Origin: Planctomycetota bacterium
GTDB taxonomy: Bacteria; Planctomycetota; Phycisphaerae; Phycisphaerales; SM1A02
Direction: 5' to 3'
NCBI GenBank assembly: GCA_021414025.1
Contig: JAIOPG010000002.1
Location: 372,001-436,000, forward strand
Length of the DNA: 64,000 bases
Below the pieces are notes generated by a model. The model did no database searches and was not told where the DNA came from. It was given only the letters and a program-made list of their open reading frames with translations. Positions 26,566 to 35,258 of this stretch are shown here, one piece after another; positions within the stretch are counted from its first letter, which is position 1; each line of letters begins with the position of its first letter. The position numbers and the translations under genes were made by a program.

Positions 26566-29500
26566 TCAACCGCTTGGATTTGTGGAATCTTTCCCCGTGA
26601 AAATGCGGTAGAGCGCCGGCAGCACCACCAGCGTGAGAAGCGTGCTTGAAATCAGCCCTCCGATGACGACCGTGGCCAGGGGTTTCTGGACCTCGGCGCC
26701 CGTGCCCTGGGCCAGGGCCATTGGCACGAAGCCGAGTGATGCCACCAGGGCGGTCATCAACACGGGCCGCAGCCGCACCAGGCAACCGCGCTCGATCGCG
26801 GTGTCGCGCTGCAGACCTTCGCGCCGCAGTTGATTGATGAACGAAACCATCACCAGACCGTTGAGCACGGCGACGCCGGAGAGCGCGATGAATCCCACCG
26901 CCGCGGATATGGAGAAGGGCATGTCGCGCAGCCACAGAGCGACGATGCCGCCGGTGAGGCCAAGCGGCAGGGCGCTGAAGACCAGCAGCGCGTACTTGAC
27001 GCTCTTGAAGGTGCTGAAGAGAAGCAGGAAGATCAAAAGGAAGCAGACGGGAACCACCACGCCGAGCCGTTCCTTGGCAGCCACCAGATTTTCGTACTGG
27101 CCGCCCCAGACGATCCATTGGCCTGCCTTAAGGGAAACACCCTGAACGCGTTGCTGCGCCTCCTGGACGAAGGAACCCAGATCGCGCCCGCGCACATTGC
27201 ATTGGATGACGATCCGTCGCTTGCCGTTCTCGCGGCTGATCTGGTTGGCACCCTCCGCGACCTCGATCGCGGCCACCTGGCCCAGCGGCACGAACCCCGC
27301 GTCCGCTGTTTGGGTTTGCTTTCCCTGAGAATCAACGATGCTCGCGTGCTGAAGGATGCCCGGCTGCGGCTCGCCCTTGGGCAGGGGTATGGGCAGTCGC
27401 TCGAGCACGTCGAATTTTCCGCGCAACTCGTCCGGCAGGCGAACCACCAGGTGGAAGCGGCGATCACCTTCGAAGACCTGGCCGGCCTCGGTGCCGCCCA
27501 TGGCTGCCGAGACCACCGTCTGCACGTCAGCCACGCTCAGGCCGTAGCGCGCGATGGCGGGGCGGTCGATTGCAACGGTCATCACCGGCAGGCCCTCGGT
27601 CTGTTCGGCTTTGACATCGGCGGCGCCGGGAATGCCCTGGAGCACCGCTTGCACCTCCTTGGCGGTTTTCTCCATCGCGGCAAAGTCGTCGCCGTAGACC
27701 TTGACCGCCACGTCGCTTCGGACGCCAGAGATCAATTCGTTGAAGCGCATCTGGATCGGCTGCGTGAATTCGTAGTTGTTGCCCAGCTCGGCGGCCAGTG
27801 TTTTCTGGATGAACTCGATGAGTTTCCCCTTTTGCCCGTCGAACTCGCTGCGCCATTCCTCCTTGGGCTTGAGAATGATGAATGTGTCCGAGACATTCGG
27901 GGGCATCGGATCGGTGGCCATCTCGGCGGTGCCGGTCTTGGAGAAGATGAAGGCGACCTCGGGAATGGCGGCGACCGCCCGCTCGATTTCAAACTGCATG
28001 GCCTGCGACTGCGTGATGCCGGTCGAGGCGATCCGCATCGCGTGCATGGCGATGTCCTTCTCGTCGAGCTGCGGCACGAATTCCTGACCCAGCCGCGTGA
28101 AGAGCAGCGCCGATGCGGCGAAGGCCACCACCGCCGCCGAGACCACGCTCCAGCGCATGCGGATCGACCAGGCGACCACCGGCGCATAGACGGACTTGGC
28201 CCAGCGCACCAGGAACATGTCCTTCTCGCTCACCTTGCCGCGGATCAAAATCGCGACCATCGCCGGGACAAAGGTCATCGAAAGGATGAAAGCGGCGATG
28301 AGCGAAAAGATCACCGTCAGCGCCATCGGATGGAACATCTTCCCCTCGACGCCGGTGAGCGCCAGAATCGGAAAGTAGACGATGACGATGATCGCCTGCC
28401 CGTACACCGAGGGCTGGATCATTTCCTTCGCGGCGATCATGACCTCGCGAAGTCGTTCTTCCAGCGTGAGCAGGCGGCCCTCGCGGTGCTGGCGCTCGCC
28501 GAGCCGGCGCAGGCAATTTTCAACGATGATGACGGCGCCATCCACGACCAGACCGAAGTCGATCGCCCCCAGGGACATCAGGTTTCCGCTCACATTCGAC
28601 TGCACCATTCCGGTGGCGGTCATGAGCATCGACAGCGGAATGGCCAGCGCACAGATCAGCGCCGCCCGCACATTGCCCAGCATCAGCAGCAGCACGGCGA
28701 TCACCAGAACGGCGCCTTCCAGCAGATTGGTCCGGACCGTGGCGATGGTCGCATCCACCAGCTTGGTGCGATTGAGCACGGTCTTGGCCCGGATTCCGGG
28801 CGGCAGACTGCGCTGGATCTCGGTCATCTTGGCGTCGACCGCGGCGGCCACGGTGCGGCTGTTGGCGCCGATGAGCATGATCGCGGTTCCCACCACGACC
28901 TCGTTGCCATTCTCGCTGGCAGAGCCGGTGCGCAGCTCGCGGCCGACGCCGACTCCGCCCGGAACAACGATGTCCCGCACATAGATCGGCACGCCATTGC
29001 GGGTGCCCACCACGATCGATTCAAGCTGCTCCATGTTCTCGATGCGCCCCGTGGTGCGCACGAGGTAGGACTCTCCCTTGTGCTCGACGTAGCCCGCGCC
29101 GGTCGAGACGTTGTTGCTCTCGATCGCGTGGATGACCTCCGTGAAGGTGAGGCCGTAGGAGACCAGTTTCATCGGATCGGGCTGCACGTGGTACTGCTTC
29201 ACGTATCCGCCGATCGCGTCCACGCCCGCGACATCCTTCACACCCTTGAGTTGCGGACGGATGATCCAATCCTGCACCTCGCGCAGATAGGCCGATTGCT
29301 CGAGCTCGCTGGCCAGGCGCCGATCCTCCGGTGTCAGATAGGAGCCATCCGCTTGCCACCCGGGCACGCCATCGGTGATAGTCGCGCCGACTCCGCGGGG
29401 ATGCTCATATTCCACGGTGTACATGTAGATCTCGCCCAGGCCGGTGGCGATCGGCCCCATGACCGGGTCGACGCCCTGCGGCAGCGAATCCCTGGCTTCG

Positions 29501-29844
29501 CCGAGCCGCTCGGAGACCTGCTGCCGCGCAAAGTAGACATTGACGCCATCCTCGAAGATCGCAGTGACCTGCGCAAAGCCGTTGCGCGACAGCGAGCGCG
29601 TCGACTGCAGGCCGGGTATTCCGGCGAGGGCATTTTCGATCGGATAGGTGACCTGCTTCTCGACCTCGGCCGGGGCCAGAGCCGCGGCGAGCGCGTTGAT
29701 CTGCACCTGGTTGTTGGTGATGTCGGGCACCGCGTCAATCGGCAGCTTCTTGAGCGAGTAGAGACCAAGCGATGCGACCATCGCCGTGAGTAGCACGATG
29801 AGCCAGCGGTTCTTGATCGAGAAGCGGAGCAGAGGTTCGAGCAT
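26566..29844 (-). CDS. czcA: Heavy-metal efflux RND transporter, inner-membrane pump (CzcA/CusA type)
   Basis: Proton-driven trimeric pump of the HME-RND family that exports divalent or monovalent metal ions through the CzcCBA channel. Its 1092 aa have 12 membrane helices in the RND arrangement. The start shows KNRWLIVLL, LPIDAVPDITNNQVQI and PAEVEKQVTYPIENAL, all typical of CzcA/CusA. The TM4 region has the acidic stretch GAIDFGLVVDGAVIIVEN. A roughly 40-residue insert after IYMYTVEYEHPRG is longer than in classical CzcA. Metal specificity (Zn/Co/Cd versus Cu/Ag) cannot be settled by eye. Last gene of the operon, 61 nt after czcB. Confidence 0.9.
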   Translation of the reverse strand: MLEPLLRFSIKNRWLIVLLTAMVASLGLYSLKKLPIDAVPDITNNQVQINALAAALAPAEVEKQVTYPIENALAGIPGLQSTRSLSRNGFAQVTAIFEDGVNVYFARQQVSERLGEARDSLPQGVDPVMGPIATGLGEIYMYTVEYEHPRGVGATITDGVPGWQADGSYLTPEDRRLASELEQSAYLREVQDWIIRPQLKGVKDVAGVDAIGGYVKQYHVQPDPMKLVSYGLTFTEVIHAIESNNVSTGAGYVEHKGESYLVRTTGRIENMEQLESIVVGTRNGVPIYVRDIVVPGGVGVGRELRTGSASENGNEVVVGTAIMLIGANSRTVAAAVDAKMTEIQRSLPPGIRAKTVLNRTKLVDATIATVRTNLLEGAVLVIAVLLLMLGNVRAALICALAIPLSMLMTATGMVQSNVSGNLMSLGAIDFGLVVDGAVIIVENCLRRLGERQHREGRLLTLEERLREVMIAAKEMIQPSVYGQAIIVIVYFPILALTGVEGKMFHPMALTVIFSLIAAFILSMTFVPAMVAILIRGKVSEKDMFLVRWAKSVYAPVVAWSIRMRWSVVSAAVVAFAASALLFTRLGQEFVPQLDEKDIAMHAMRIASTGITQSQAMQFEIERAVAAIPEVAFIFSKTGTAEMATDPMPPNVSDTFIILKPKEEWRSEFDGQKGKLIEFIQKTLAAELGNNYEFTQPIQMRFNELISGVRSDVAVKVYGDDFAAMEKTAKEVQAVLQGIPGAADVKAEQTEGLPVMTVAIDRPAIARYGLSVADVQTVVSAAMGGTEAGQVFEGDRRFHLVVRLPDELRGKFDVLERLPIPLPKGEPQPGILQHASIVDSQGKQTQTADAGFVPLGQVAAIEVAEGANQISRENGKRRIVIQCNVRGRDLGSFVQEAQQRVQGVSLKAGQWIVWGGQYENLVAAKERLGVVVPVCFLLIFLLLFSTFKSVKYALLVFSALPLGLTGGIVALWLRDMPFSISAAVGFIALSGVAVLNGLVMVSFINQLRREGLQRDTAIERGCLVRLRPVLMTALVASLGFVPMALAQGTGAEVQKPLATVVIGGLISSTLLTLVVLPALYRIFTGKDSTNPSG

Positions 29845-29905
29845 GGGGAGCGTTTTCTGTGGTGTGGTGTCTGGAGGTCAGTCAATGGATTCGGTACGCA
29901 GTGCG

Positions 29906-31348
29906 CTAGTGCTCATGCGCCGCGCTTCCCTTGCCTAGTTCCGCCTTCAGGATGAAGCTGCCCGCGGCGACAAACTTCTCGCCGACGGCAAGACCGGAGT
30001 AGACTGGCACCAGACCGCCCACGGACTTGCCCACCGTGACGGCGCGCTTCGCAAATGTGTTGGGTTCATCGGGCACCGGCACAAAGACCGCGGGGCCGCC
30101 CTCCACGGTCTGCACCGCTTCGTCGGGGACCGCGACTATGGGCTTTCCGGCGCCGCCTTCGGCTTCGCTTGATGCGACAATTTCCGCCTGAGCAAACATG
30201 CCCGGCTTGAGCGACATCGCCGCGGCGGGAACTTCAATGCGCACCGAAGCGGTCCGCGTGTTCGGGTCGACCAGCGGCGAAATGAACGCCACCGTGCCTT
30301 CGAAGACCTTGCTGCCGACCGTGCCGATCGTGACCAGGGCCTTGGCGCCGAGCGAAACCTCGTGCATCCGTGCTTCCGGCACATCGGCGATCACCCAAAG
30401 CGTGCTCATGTTCGCCAGCACCATGAGCGTTTCCCGGTCGGGGCCGACGAGTTCTCCCAGCGTGACTTCGCGCTCGACGATCTGTCCGTCGATCGCGGCG
30501 AGGATTGAATAGCGGGGCATGATCTCGCCGGTGGCGGCCAATGCCTCGATGCCTGACTTCGACATGCCCAGAAGGATCAGGCGGTTCTCGCCACCTATGA
30601 CTGAAGCCTGGGCCAGCTTCTGAGCGGCCACCGCCGCGAAGTACTCGCCCTCGCGGCGCTGCACCTCGGTCAGGGAAATGCCCTGCGACTTTTCGTAGAG
30701 GCCTTTCGCGCGTTCCCAGGAGATCCGCGCCAGCTCCATGCTCGGCTTGGACATTTCAGCGGCGGTGCGCTTCTGAAAATATTCGGCCTGCGCCTCGCCC
30801 AGCTCGGGGCTTTCGATCACCGCGAGTGTGTCACCCTTAAGGACCTGCGCGCCCAGGCGAGCCGGGAGCTCGACCACGCGTCCGCGCAGCGGCGAACCGA
30901 CATGGGCCATCGCCTCGGTGTTGAAGGCGACCCGCGCCGGGGCGACAAAGGTGGGCTTCAGGAGCATGTGTTGCGCGGCCTCCACCTTGATGCCGTAACG
31001 GGCGACCGCCTCGGCGGTGAGCTGCACTTCGTCGGAGTGCTCGCCTTCGCTTGCGTGGTCGTGAGCGTGGTCGTGGGGGGCGCTTTCATCATGAGCGCCG
31101 GGTTTCTCGGCGGCATGGTGGTGGGGGACGCTCTCATCATGGGCGCCCGGTTTCTCGCCTGCGTGATCGTGAGGAACGCTCTCATCTTGTGCGCCCGGCT
31201 TTTCGTGAGCATGGTCGTGGTGGTCGGCTTCCGCATGAGGCGCTTCCTTGCTGCACCCGGCGCAAGCCAGCGCAGCGAGGGCGACGGTCGCAGTCAGAAG
31301 GGCGGTGGACAAAAGGCAACGATGGGAAATGAGTGGAATTGCGTTCAT
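29906..31348 (-). CDS. czcB: Heavy-metal efflux membrane-fusion protein with His-rich N-terminal repeat
   Basis: Periplasmic adaptor linking CzcA to the outer-membrane channel; 480 aa. A signal segment (TALLTATVALAALACAGCSK) has a lipobox-like Cys32. Residues about 38-106 are extremely His/Asp/Glu-rich, with three near-perfect 16-residue repeats of the form HAGEKPGAHDESVPHH, probably a metal-binding antenna. The adaptor core follows: GSPLRGRVVELPARLGAQV, VIESPELGEAQAEYF, a helical hairpin, and TIGTVGSKVFEGTVAFISPL. ATG 31348 overlaps the czcC stop (ATGA) and has GGAG 8 nt upstream. Confidence 0.88.
   Translation of the reverse strand: MNAIPLISHRCLLSTALLTATVALAALACAGCSKEAPHAEADHHDHAHEKPGAQDESVPHDHAGEKPGAHDESVPHHHAAEKPGAHDESAPHDHAHDHASEGEHSDEVQLTAEAVARYGIKVEAAQHMLLKPTFVAPARVAFNTEAMAHVGSPLRGRVVELPARLGAQVLKGDTLAVIESPELGEAQAEYFQKRTAAEMSKPSMELARISWERAKGLYEKSQGISLTEVQRREGEYFAAVAAQKLAQASVIGGENRLILLGMSKSGIEALAATGEIMPRYSILAAIDGQIVEREVTLGELVGPDRETLMVLANMSTLWVIADVPEARMHEVSLGAKALVTIGTVGSKVFEGTVAFISPLVDPNTRTASVRIEVPAAAMSLKPGMFAQAEIVASSEAEGGAGKPIVAVPDEAVQTVEGGPAVFVPVPDEPNTFAKRAVTVGKSVGGLVPVYSGLAVGEKFVAAGSFILKAELGKGSAAHEH
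31067..31210 (-). repeat. Three 48-nt tandem repeats inside czcB (His-rich)
   Basis: Three in-frame 48-nt units encode residues 47-94 of the CzcB-like protein, each reading HA-x-EKPGA-x-DES-x-PH-x. They differ by few bases, suggesting recent expansion. A further His/Asp run (HDHAHDHASEGEHSDE) follows. Coding repeat, not CRISPR. Confidence 0.85.
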
Positions 31349-32736
31349 GAATTGGCTCCGGCGTTTGCGGTTTCAACGGGGGCGACAACGGGGGTGACAC
31401 CCGGTCCGCCAACGGCGCGCTGCAGGCGCATCAAAGAGAGAATGGCCTGCAGCTCGATGTCGACGGACTTGGCCAGCGAAGTCTCCAGATCCTGCTCGGC
31501 GAGAAATACGGTGGTCACGTCGGTCTGACCTGCTTGATAGGCGTCCTCGGCTTCCTGCCGCCGCTGCTGCTGCAGCGGGACAAGCTCCATCTGCACGCGG
31601 CGAAGATTGGCGAGATTTCCGGCTAGAGCCTGGTAGGCAACGCGCACTTCCTCGACCACTTTGCGCCTGGCCAGCGTGAGGTTGTGGCGGGCCTCCATTT
31701 GCTCCGCCTCGGCGCGGGCCCGCTTGGCAGAACCCGTGTCGAAAATGGGAATGGGCGTTGAAAGAGCGGGGCCCGTGAAGAAGGATTGATCGTCGCGCTG
31801 GGTCTGGGCTCCCACGCTCAGGCTTTCCCACGGCGCCAGGTTGGCCAGTGCGTACTCGTCCCCGAGGGCCGCAAGTTGCCATGTCACGGCCTGCACCTCA
31901 GGCCGGTGAAGCAGTGCCGCATTCACCCATTGCGACTCCGCGTGCGCCTCGAGCGCCGGCGCCGACCAGGAATCCAATTTCCATTCACCCGCGCTTGAAG
32001 GCTCGCCGATGAGGCGCGCCAGACGCAGGCGATCCTCGCGCCGCTTCAACCGCGCATCCGCGATTTCAACTTCCAACGCAACGCGCTGGGCCGAGAGCGT
32101 CGTGACGTCGGAGCGAACGCCCTCGCCGGCATCGAGCCGGTTTCTGGCGACTTGAGCCAGCTTGTTCAGCAGCGAAAGTCGGTCCTCCAGCAGCGGGATC
32201 AATTGATCGCCCGCCTGCACAGCCGCGTAGCGCGATTGCAATTCGACCACGACATCCAGCGCCACGGTCACCGCGTCGGCGGCGGCCCTGGCAAGTCGAT
32301 TGTCGGCAGCGCTGGCCTTGCGGGGAATCTGCAGGCACTGGATCAGCTCCTCCATGAGCGAGACCTGCACCTGGGGAAGGCCCGGTCCCCACATGTAGGC
32401 GATGGTGAGCACGGGATTGGGCAGCAGACGGGCCTGGTCCGCGTCGGCCATGGCGACGCGCACACGGGCCAGAGCTGCCTGCAGCGACGGATCGGTGGTC
32501 ACCGCGAGGCGCAGGGCGTCGCTTGCGGAAAGTGCGCCTGTGTGAGAGGGTTCATCAAGCGGTCCGCCCTCATCGCGAAAGACCACGGCGTCCTTGGTGC
32601 CGATGGCAAGGGCGATGGACTCCTCGGCGGTGGGTTGCGGAGCATTGGACTGGCATCCGGCTGCAAGAAGCGCGGCGATGGTTACTCCCAAGGCGGGAGC
32701 CCGGCCGCGCACGAAGAAACGCGCAAAAATTGTCAT
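31345..32736 (-). CDS. czcC: Outer-membrane efflux channel of the metal RND system (CzcC/TolC family)
   Basis: A 463-aa TolC-fold protein with two repeats of the OEP domain: SDALRLAVTTDPSLQAALAR and ALLHRPEVQAVTWQLAALG are the paired repeat starts, and long helices rich in Ala/Arg/Glu follow. A lipobox-like AALLAAGCQSN occurs near residue 28, so it is probably a lipoprotein. ATG 32736 has AGGA 8 nt upstream. The stop overlaps the czcB start by 4 nt. Confidence 0.88.
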   Translation of the reverse strand: MTIFARFFVRGRAPALGVTIAALLAAGCQSNAPQPTAEESIALAIGTKDAVVFRDEGGPLDEPSHTGALSASDALRLAVTTDPSLQAALARVRVAMADADQARLLPNPVLTIAYMWGPGLPQVQVSLMEELIQCLQIPRKASAADNRLARAAADAVTVALDVVVELQSRYAAVQAGDQLIPLLEDRLSLLNKLAQVARNRLDAGEGVRSDVTTLSAQRVALEVEIADARLKRREDRLRLARLIGEPSSAGEWKLDSWSAPALEAHAESQWVNAALLHRPEVQAVTWQLAALGDEYALANLAPWESLSVGAQTQRDDQSFFTGPALSTPIPIFDTGSAKRARAEAEQMEARHNLTLARRKVVEEVRVAYQALAGNLANLRRVQMELVPLQQQRRQEAEDAYQAGQTDVTTVFLAEQDLETSLAKSVDIELQAILSLMRLQRAVGGPGVTPVVAPVETANAGANS

Positions 32737-32803
32737 GAGTGTGTCCTGTCAGTTGTGGAAAATGCGAAAAACGCGACGCCGAAAAGGGGCGGGTTCTTCG
32801 TGC

Positions 32804-33241
32804 TTACACAACCAAAATGACACAGCGCAATTGCGCCAGCGCGTCGGGCGGACGCACCGGGACCGGCAGGGAACTCAGGTGCTTGTTGCAAGCACTCGGT
32901 TCCTGAATCGCAACCGGAATCGCAAACTCAACAGGTGTTGCCACCAGCGAGAAATCCTGAGGCCCGTGCGTCAAAGCGCGGGCGATAGTGACATCCGGAT
33001 TGACCGGGGTGTCCGAGCAGGGAGCAGGGGCATGGTCGCTCTCGCCCTCCGTGCATTCGGATTCGTTGGTGCAGACTTTGCGGCAGTCACCGTCGTTGCT
33101 TCGCTCGCAGCCCCATTCAATGTGCGTGTTGCCCTTGCCGTCATCGCAGATCACCAAACCCGAGCAAAGCGTGGTGCCGTTCAATAGGAACGAGACCAGG
33201 CAGAGCCAGAGTGTCAGGAGTCGCAGGGGGGAGTCGTGCAT
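32804..33241 (-). CDS. Cys-rich exported protein at the head of the metal efflux operon, unknown function
   Basis: A 145-aa protein with signal peptide LLTLWLCLVSFLLNG, then a Cys- and Asp-rich stretch (CDDGKGNTHIEWGCERSNDG, DCRKVCTNESECTEGE), and a hydrophobic Val/Ile end. The Cys spacing could bind metal or form disulfides. It precedes czcC by 67 nt on the same strand, so it is probably cotranscribed and involved in metal sensing or binding in the periplasm. No domain recognised. Confidence 0.6.
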   Translation of the reverse strand: MHDSPLRLLTLWLCLVSFLLNGTTLCSGLVICDDGKGNTHIEWGCERSNDGDCRKVCTNESECTEGESDHAPAPCSDTPVNPDVTIARALTHGPQDFSLVATPVEFAIPVAIQEPSACNKHLSSLPVPVRPPDALAQLRCVILVV

Positions 33242-33304
33242 CGGGTGGGGTTTGATGATTCGGCGGTGGGTGTGCTGCGTGACAGCCTCAGTGTGGTTCG
33301 GCCA

Positions 33305-33332
33305 AATTAGCGTAAATCTTGATGGAGTTCAA
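33305..33332 (-). promoter_or_regulatory. Possible promoter of the metal efflux operon
   Basis: On the minus strand, TTGAAC (33332-33327) and CTAATT (33310-33305) are 16 nt apart, about 65-90 nt upstream of the Cys-rich gene. No clear MerR-type or palindromic operator between the boxes was seen, and no regulator gene is adjacent. Consensus likeness only. Confidence 0.3.
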
Positions 33333-33455
33333 TTTCCATCTGGTTGGCGTGTGATATCTGTTCCGTCTATGTGGTGTGGAGGGGCTGAATGGAGCGGCGT
33401 TGGGCCACATGGGCGGCCTTTCGACAGTCTGCCCGCTCGCACTTACTCTTGCCGC

Positions 33456-35054
33456 GTGACCCGATCCGCGACCACCCCAACTGCAACGCCAGCCGCCACG
33501 CCCTCTCAAGTTGATGTCGTGATTGTTGGAGCGGGGCACAACGGACTTGTCGCGGCGGCCATGCTTGCCAAGCAAGGCTTGAAGGTGACCGTGGTGGAAG
33601 AGCGGGCCATGATCGGCGGCGCCACCAAGACCGAGTATCCATTTGCACGCGTGCCGAAGCTGGGCACATCAACCGCGTCGTACTTGCTGGGGGTGATGCA
33701 GCCGGAAATCATTGCACGCACCGGCGCCAACATTCCGGTGCTGCGACGCGACCCGCACTACTTCCTGCCCACGCTTGATGGCCGCTACCTGCTCTTCGGC
33801 TCCGACCAGGCCGCCATGAAGCAGCAATTCCTGAGCATGTTCTCGCTGCGAGATTGGCAAGCCAATCAGGCGCTGGCCGAGGAAGTTGGAAAGCTGCGCG
33901 ACGACCTGGCGCCAAGCTGGCTTGAAGAGCCGGTGTCGGTGGAGGCGACTGCGGACATCTACATCCGTCCGGAGCTGCGCGAGGTGTTCGTGAAGCTGGT
34001 CACCGGCACGGTGGAGGATTACCTGCATCGATTCGGCTTTCAGAGCGAACTGCTGTTGGCCATGTATGCGGTGACCGACGGATTCAGCGGCTTGAGCGGC
34101 TCGTTCGGCACGCCGGGCACGGGCATGAACTTCCTGGTTCACAACATGTGCCGACTGCCCAAGGCCGATGGAACCTGGATGGTGGCCAAGGGCGGCATGG
34201 GCACGGTGGCCAATGCTTTCGCCGATGTCGCCAAGAAACATGGCGCCACAATTCTGACCAGCGCGCCGGTGGCGAGGATTGTCATGACCGGGGAGAGGGC
34301 GACTGGCGTGACCCTTGTCGATGGGCGGGAGATCACAGCCCGCGCGGTGCTGGTCAACGCGGACCCGTTCCGGCTGCGCGAGATGGTGGGGCGAGCCGCG
34401 TTGCCGGAGAAGCTCAACGCCCGCATGGATGACTTCATCCGCACCGGCACCACCATGAAGATCAATATGGCGCTCAAGGGCCTGCCCAAGTTCAAGTGCC
34501 TGCCGGAGGATCGCGGCCAGCACAACGGCACCATGCACCTGCTGCCGCAGGGCAAGCACCCGATCGCGGACATCAAGGCCGGCTTCGAGAAGGTGATGCG
34601 CGGCGAGCTGGCGGAGTTCCCCACGATCGAGTGGTACATCCACACGCAGGTCGACCCGTCGCTGCAGGATGCGGCTGGCCACCACAATTCGGCGTTCTTC
34701 ATTCAGTGGGTGCCCTATGAGATCAAGGGATCGACTTGGGAGGCTGAGGAGAACCGCTATGTCAACCACATTTTCAGCATCGCCGAGCAGTTCTGCCCGG
34801 GTTTTTCGGATTCAGTGCTGGACACCTATGTGCTGACGCCCAAGCGCATCGAGAGGGACATCGGCATTCGCTACGGGCACATTCACCATGTGGACAATAC
34901 TTACGGCTTCGACCAGCGCATGCCCTACGCCACTGGTGTCGATGGCTTGTATTCGTGCAGCGCGGGGTGCCATCCGGCGGGGTCGGTCATCGGCGCGGCG
35001 GGGCACAATGCGGCGGTGCGCGTGGCGAAGGAATTGGGAGTGAGGGCGAAGTGA
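33456..35054 (+). CDS. PYROXD2/phytoene-desaturase-like FAD oxidoreductase
   Basis: Flavoprotein of the amine-oxidase/phytoene-dehydrogenase superfamily, 532 aa from GTG 33456 (VTRSATT). The Rossmann motif VVIVGAGHNGLVAAAMLAKQ is followed by VVEERAMIGGATKTEY. Mid-protein GSFGTPGTGMNFLVH, MVAKGGMGTVANAFADVA and the late SAGCHPAGSVIGAAGHNAA fit the PYROXD2/COG1233 group, not true carotenoid desaturases. The long open frame reaches further upstream to 32988, but those residues overlap the divergent czc promoter region and look non-coding. The gene stands alone; the substrate is unknown. Confidence 0.82.
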   Translation: MTRSATTPTATPAATPSQVDVVIVGAGHNGLVAAAMLAKQGLKVTVVEERAMIGGATKTEYPFARVPKLGTSTASYLLGVMQPEIIARTGANIPVLRRDPHYFLPTLDGRYLLFGSDQAAMKQQFLSMFSLRDWQANQALAEEVGKLRDDLAPSWLEEPVSVEATADIYIRPELREVFVKLVTGTVEDYLHRFGFQSELLLAMYAVTDGFSGLSGSFGTPGTGMNFLVHNMCRLPKADGTWMVAKGGMGTVANAFADVAKKHGATILTSAPVARIVMTGERATGVTLVDGREITARAVLVNADPFRLREMVGRAALPEKLNARMDDFIRTGTTMKINMALKGLPKFKCLPEDRGQHNGTMHLLPQGKHPIADIKAGFEKVMRGELAEFPTIEWYIHTQVDPSLQDAAGHHNSAFFIQWVPYEIKGSTWEAEENRYVNHIFSIAEQFCPGFSDSVLDTYVLTPKRIERDIGIRYGHIHHVDNTYGFDQRMPYATGVDGLYSCSAGCHPAGSVIGAAGHNAAVRVAKELGVRAK

Positions 35055-35258
35055 GCGGAGGGCTTCTCCAAAATATTTGTATAAAGAAGTCAACCTATCG
35101 AAAGCAAATGGGATCTTGCCCAAAGGGAAATATGGTTTATCAAGGCTTTGTCTAAAAATCGCGGCCCAAATTCAAATTACCAGGGAAGTATAAATGTTTT
35201 CTGATGAATGAATTTCGAATTGTCGCACAAGCTTGAAGTTACTCAAAGTAGGCAGAAA

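Noticed and set aside
26830-29793. A 987-codon open frame on the plus strand opposite czcA
   Set aside because: Its product is a His/Arg/Asp-rich jumble with no fold or motif, while the minus strand has a complete RND pump. It is a byproduct of high-G+C codon bias.
31067-31210. 48-nt repeats considered as a CRISPR or minisatellite outside genes
   Set aside because: They are in frame inside czcB and encode His-rich units.
35055-35258. The A+T-rich gap after the flavoprotein gene checked for a toxin, antitoxin or second island gene
   Set aside because: Only short frames (up to about 66 codons) without ribosome sites or recognisable motifs; no terminator hairpin visible either.
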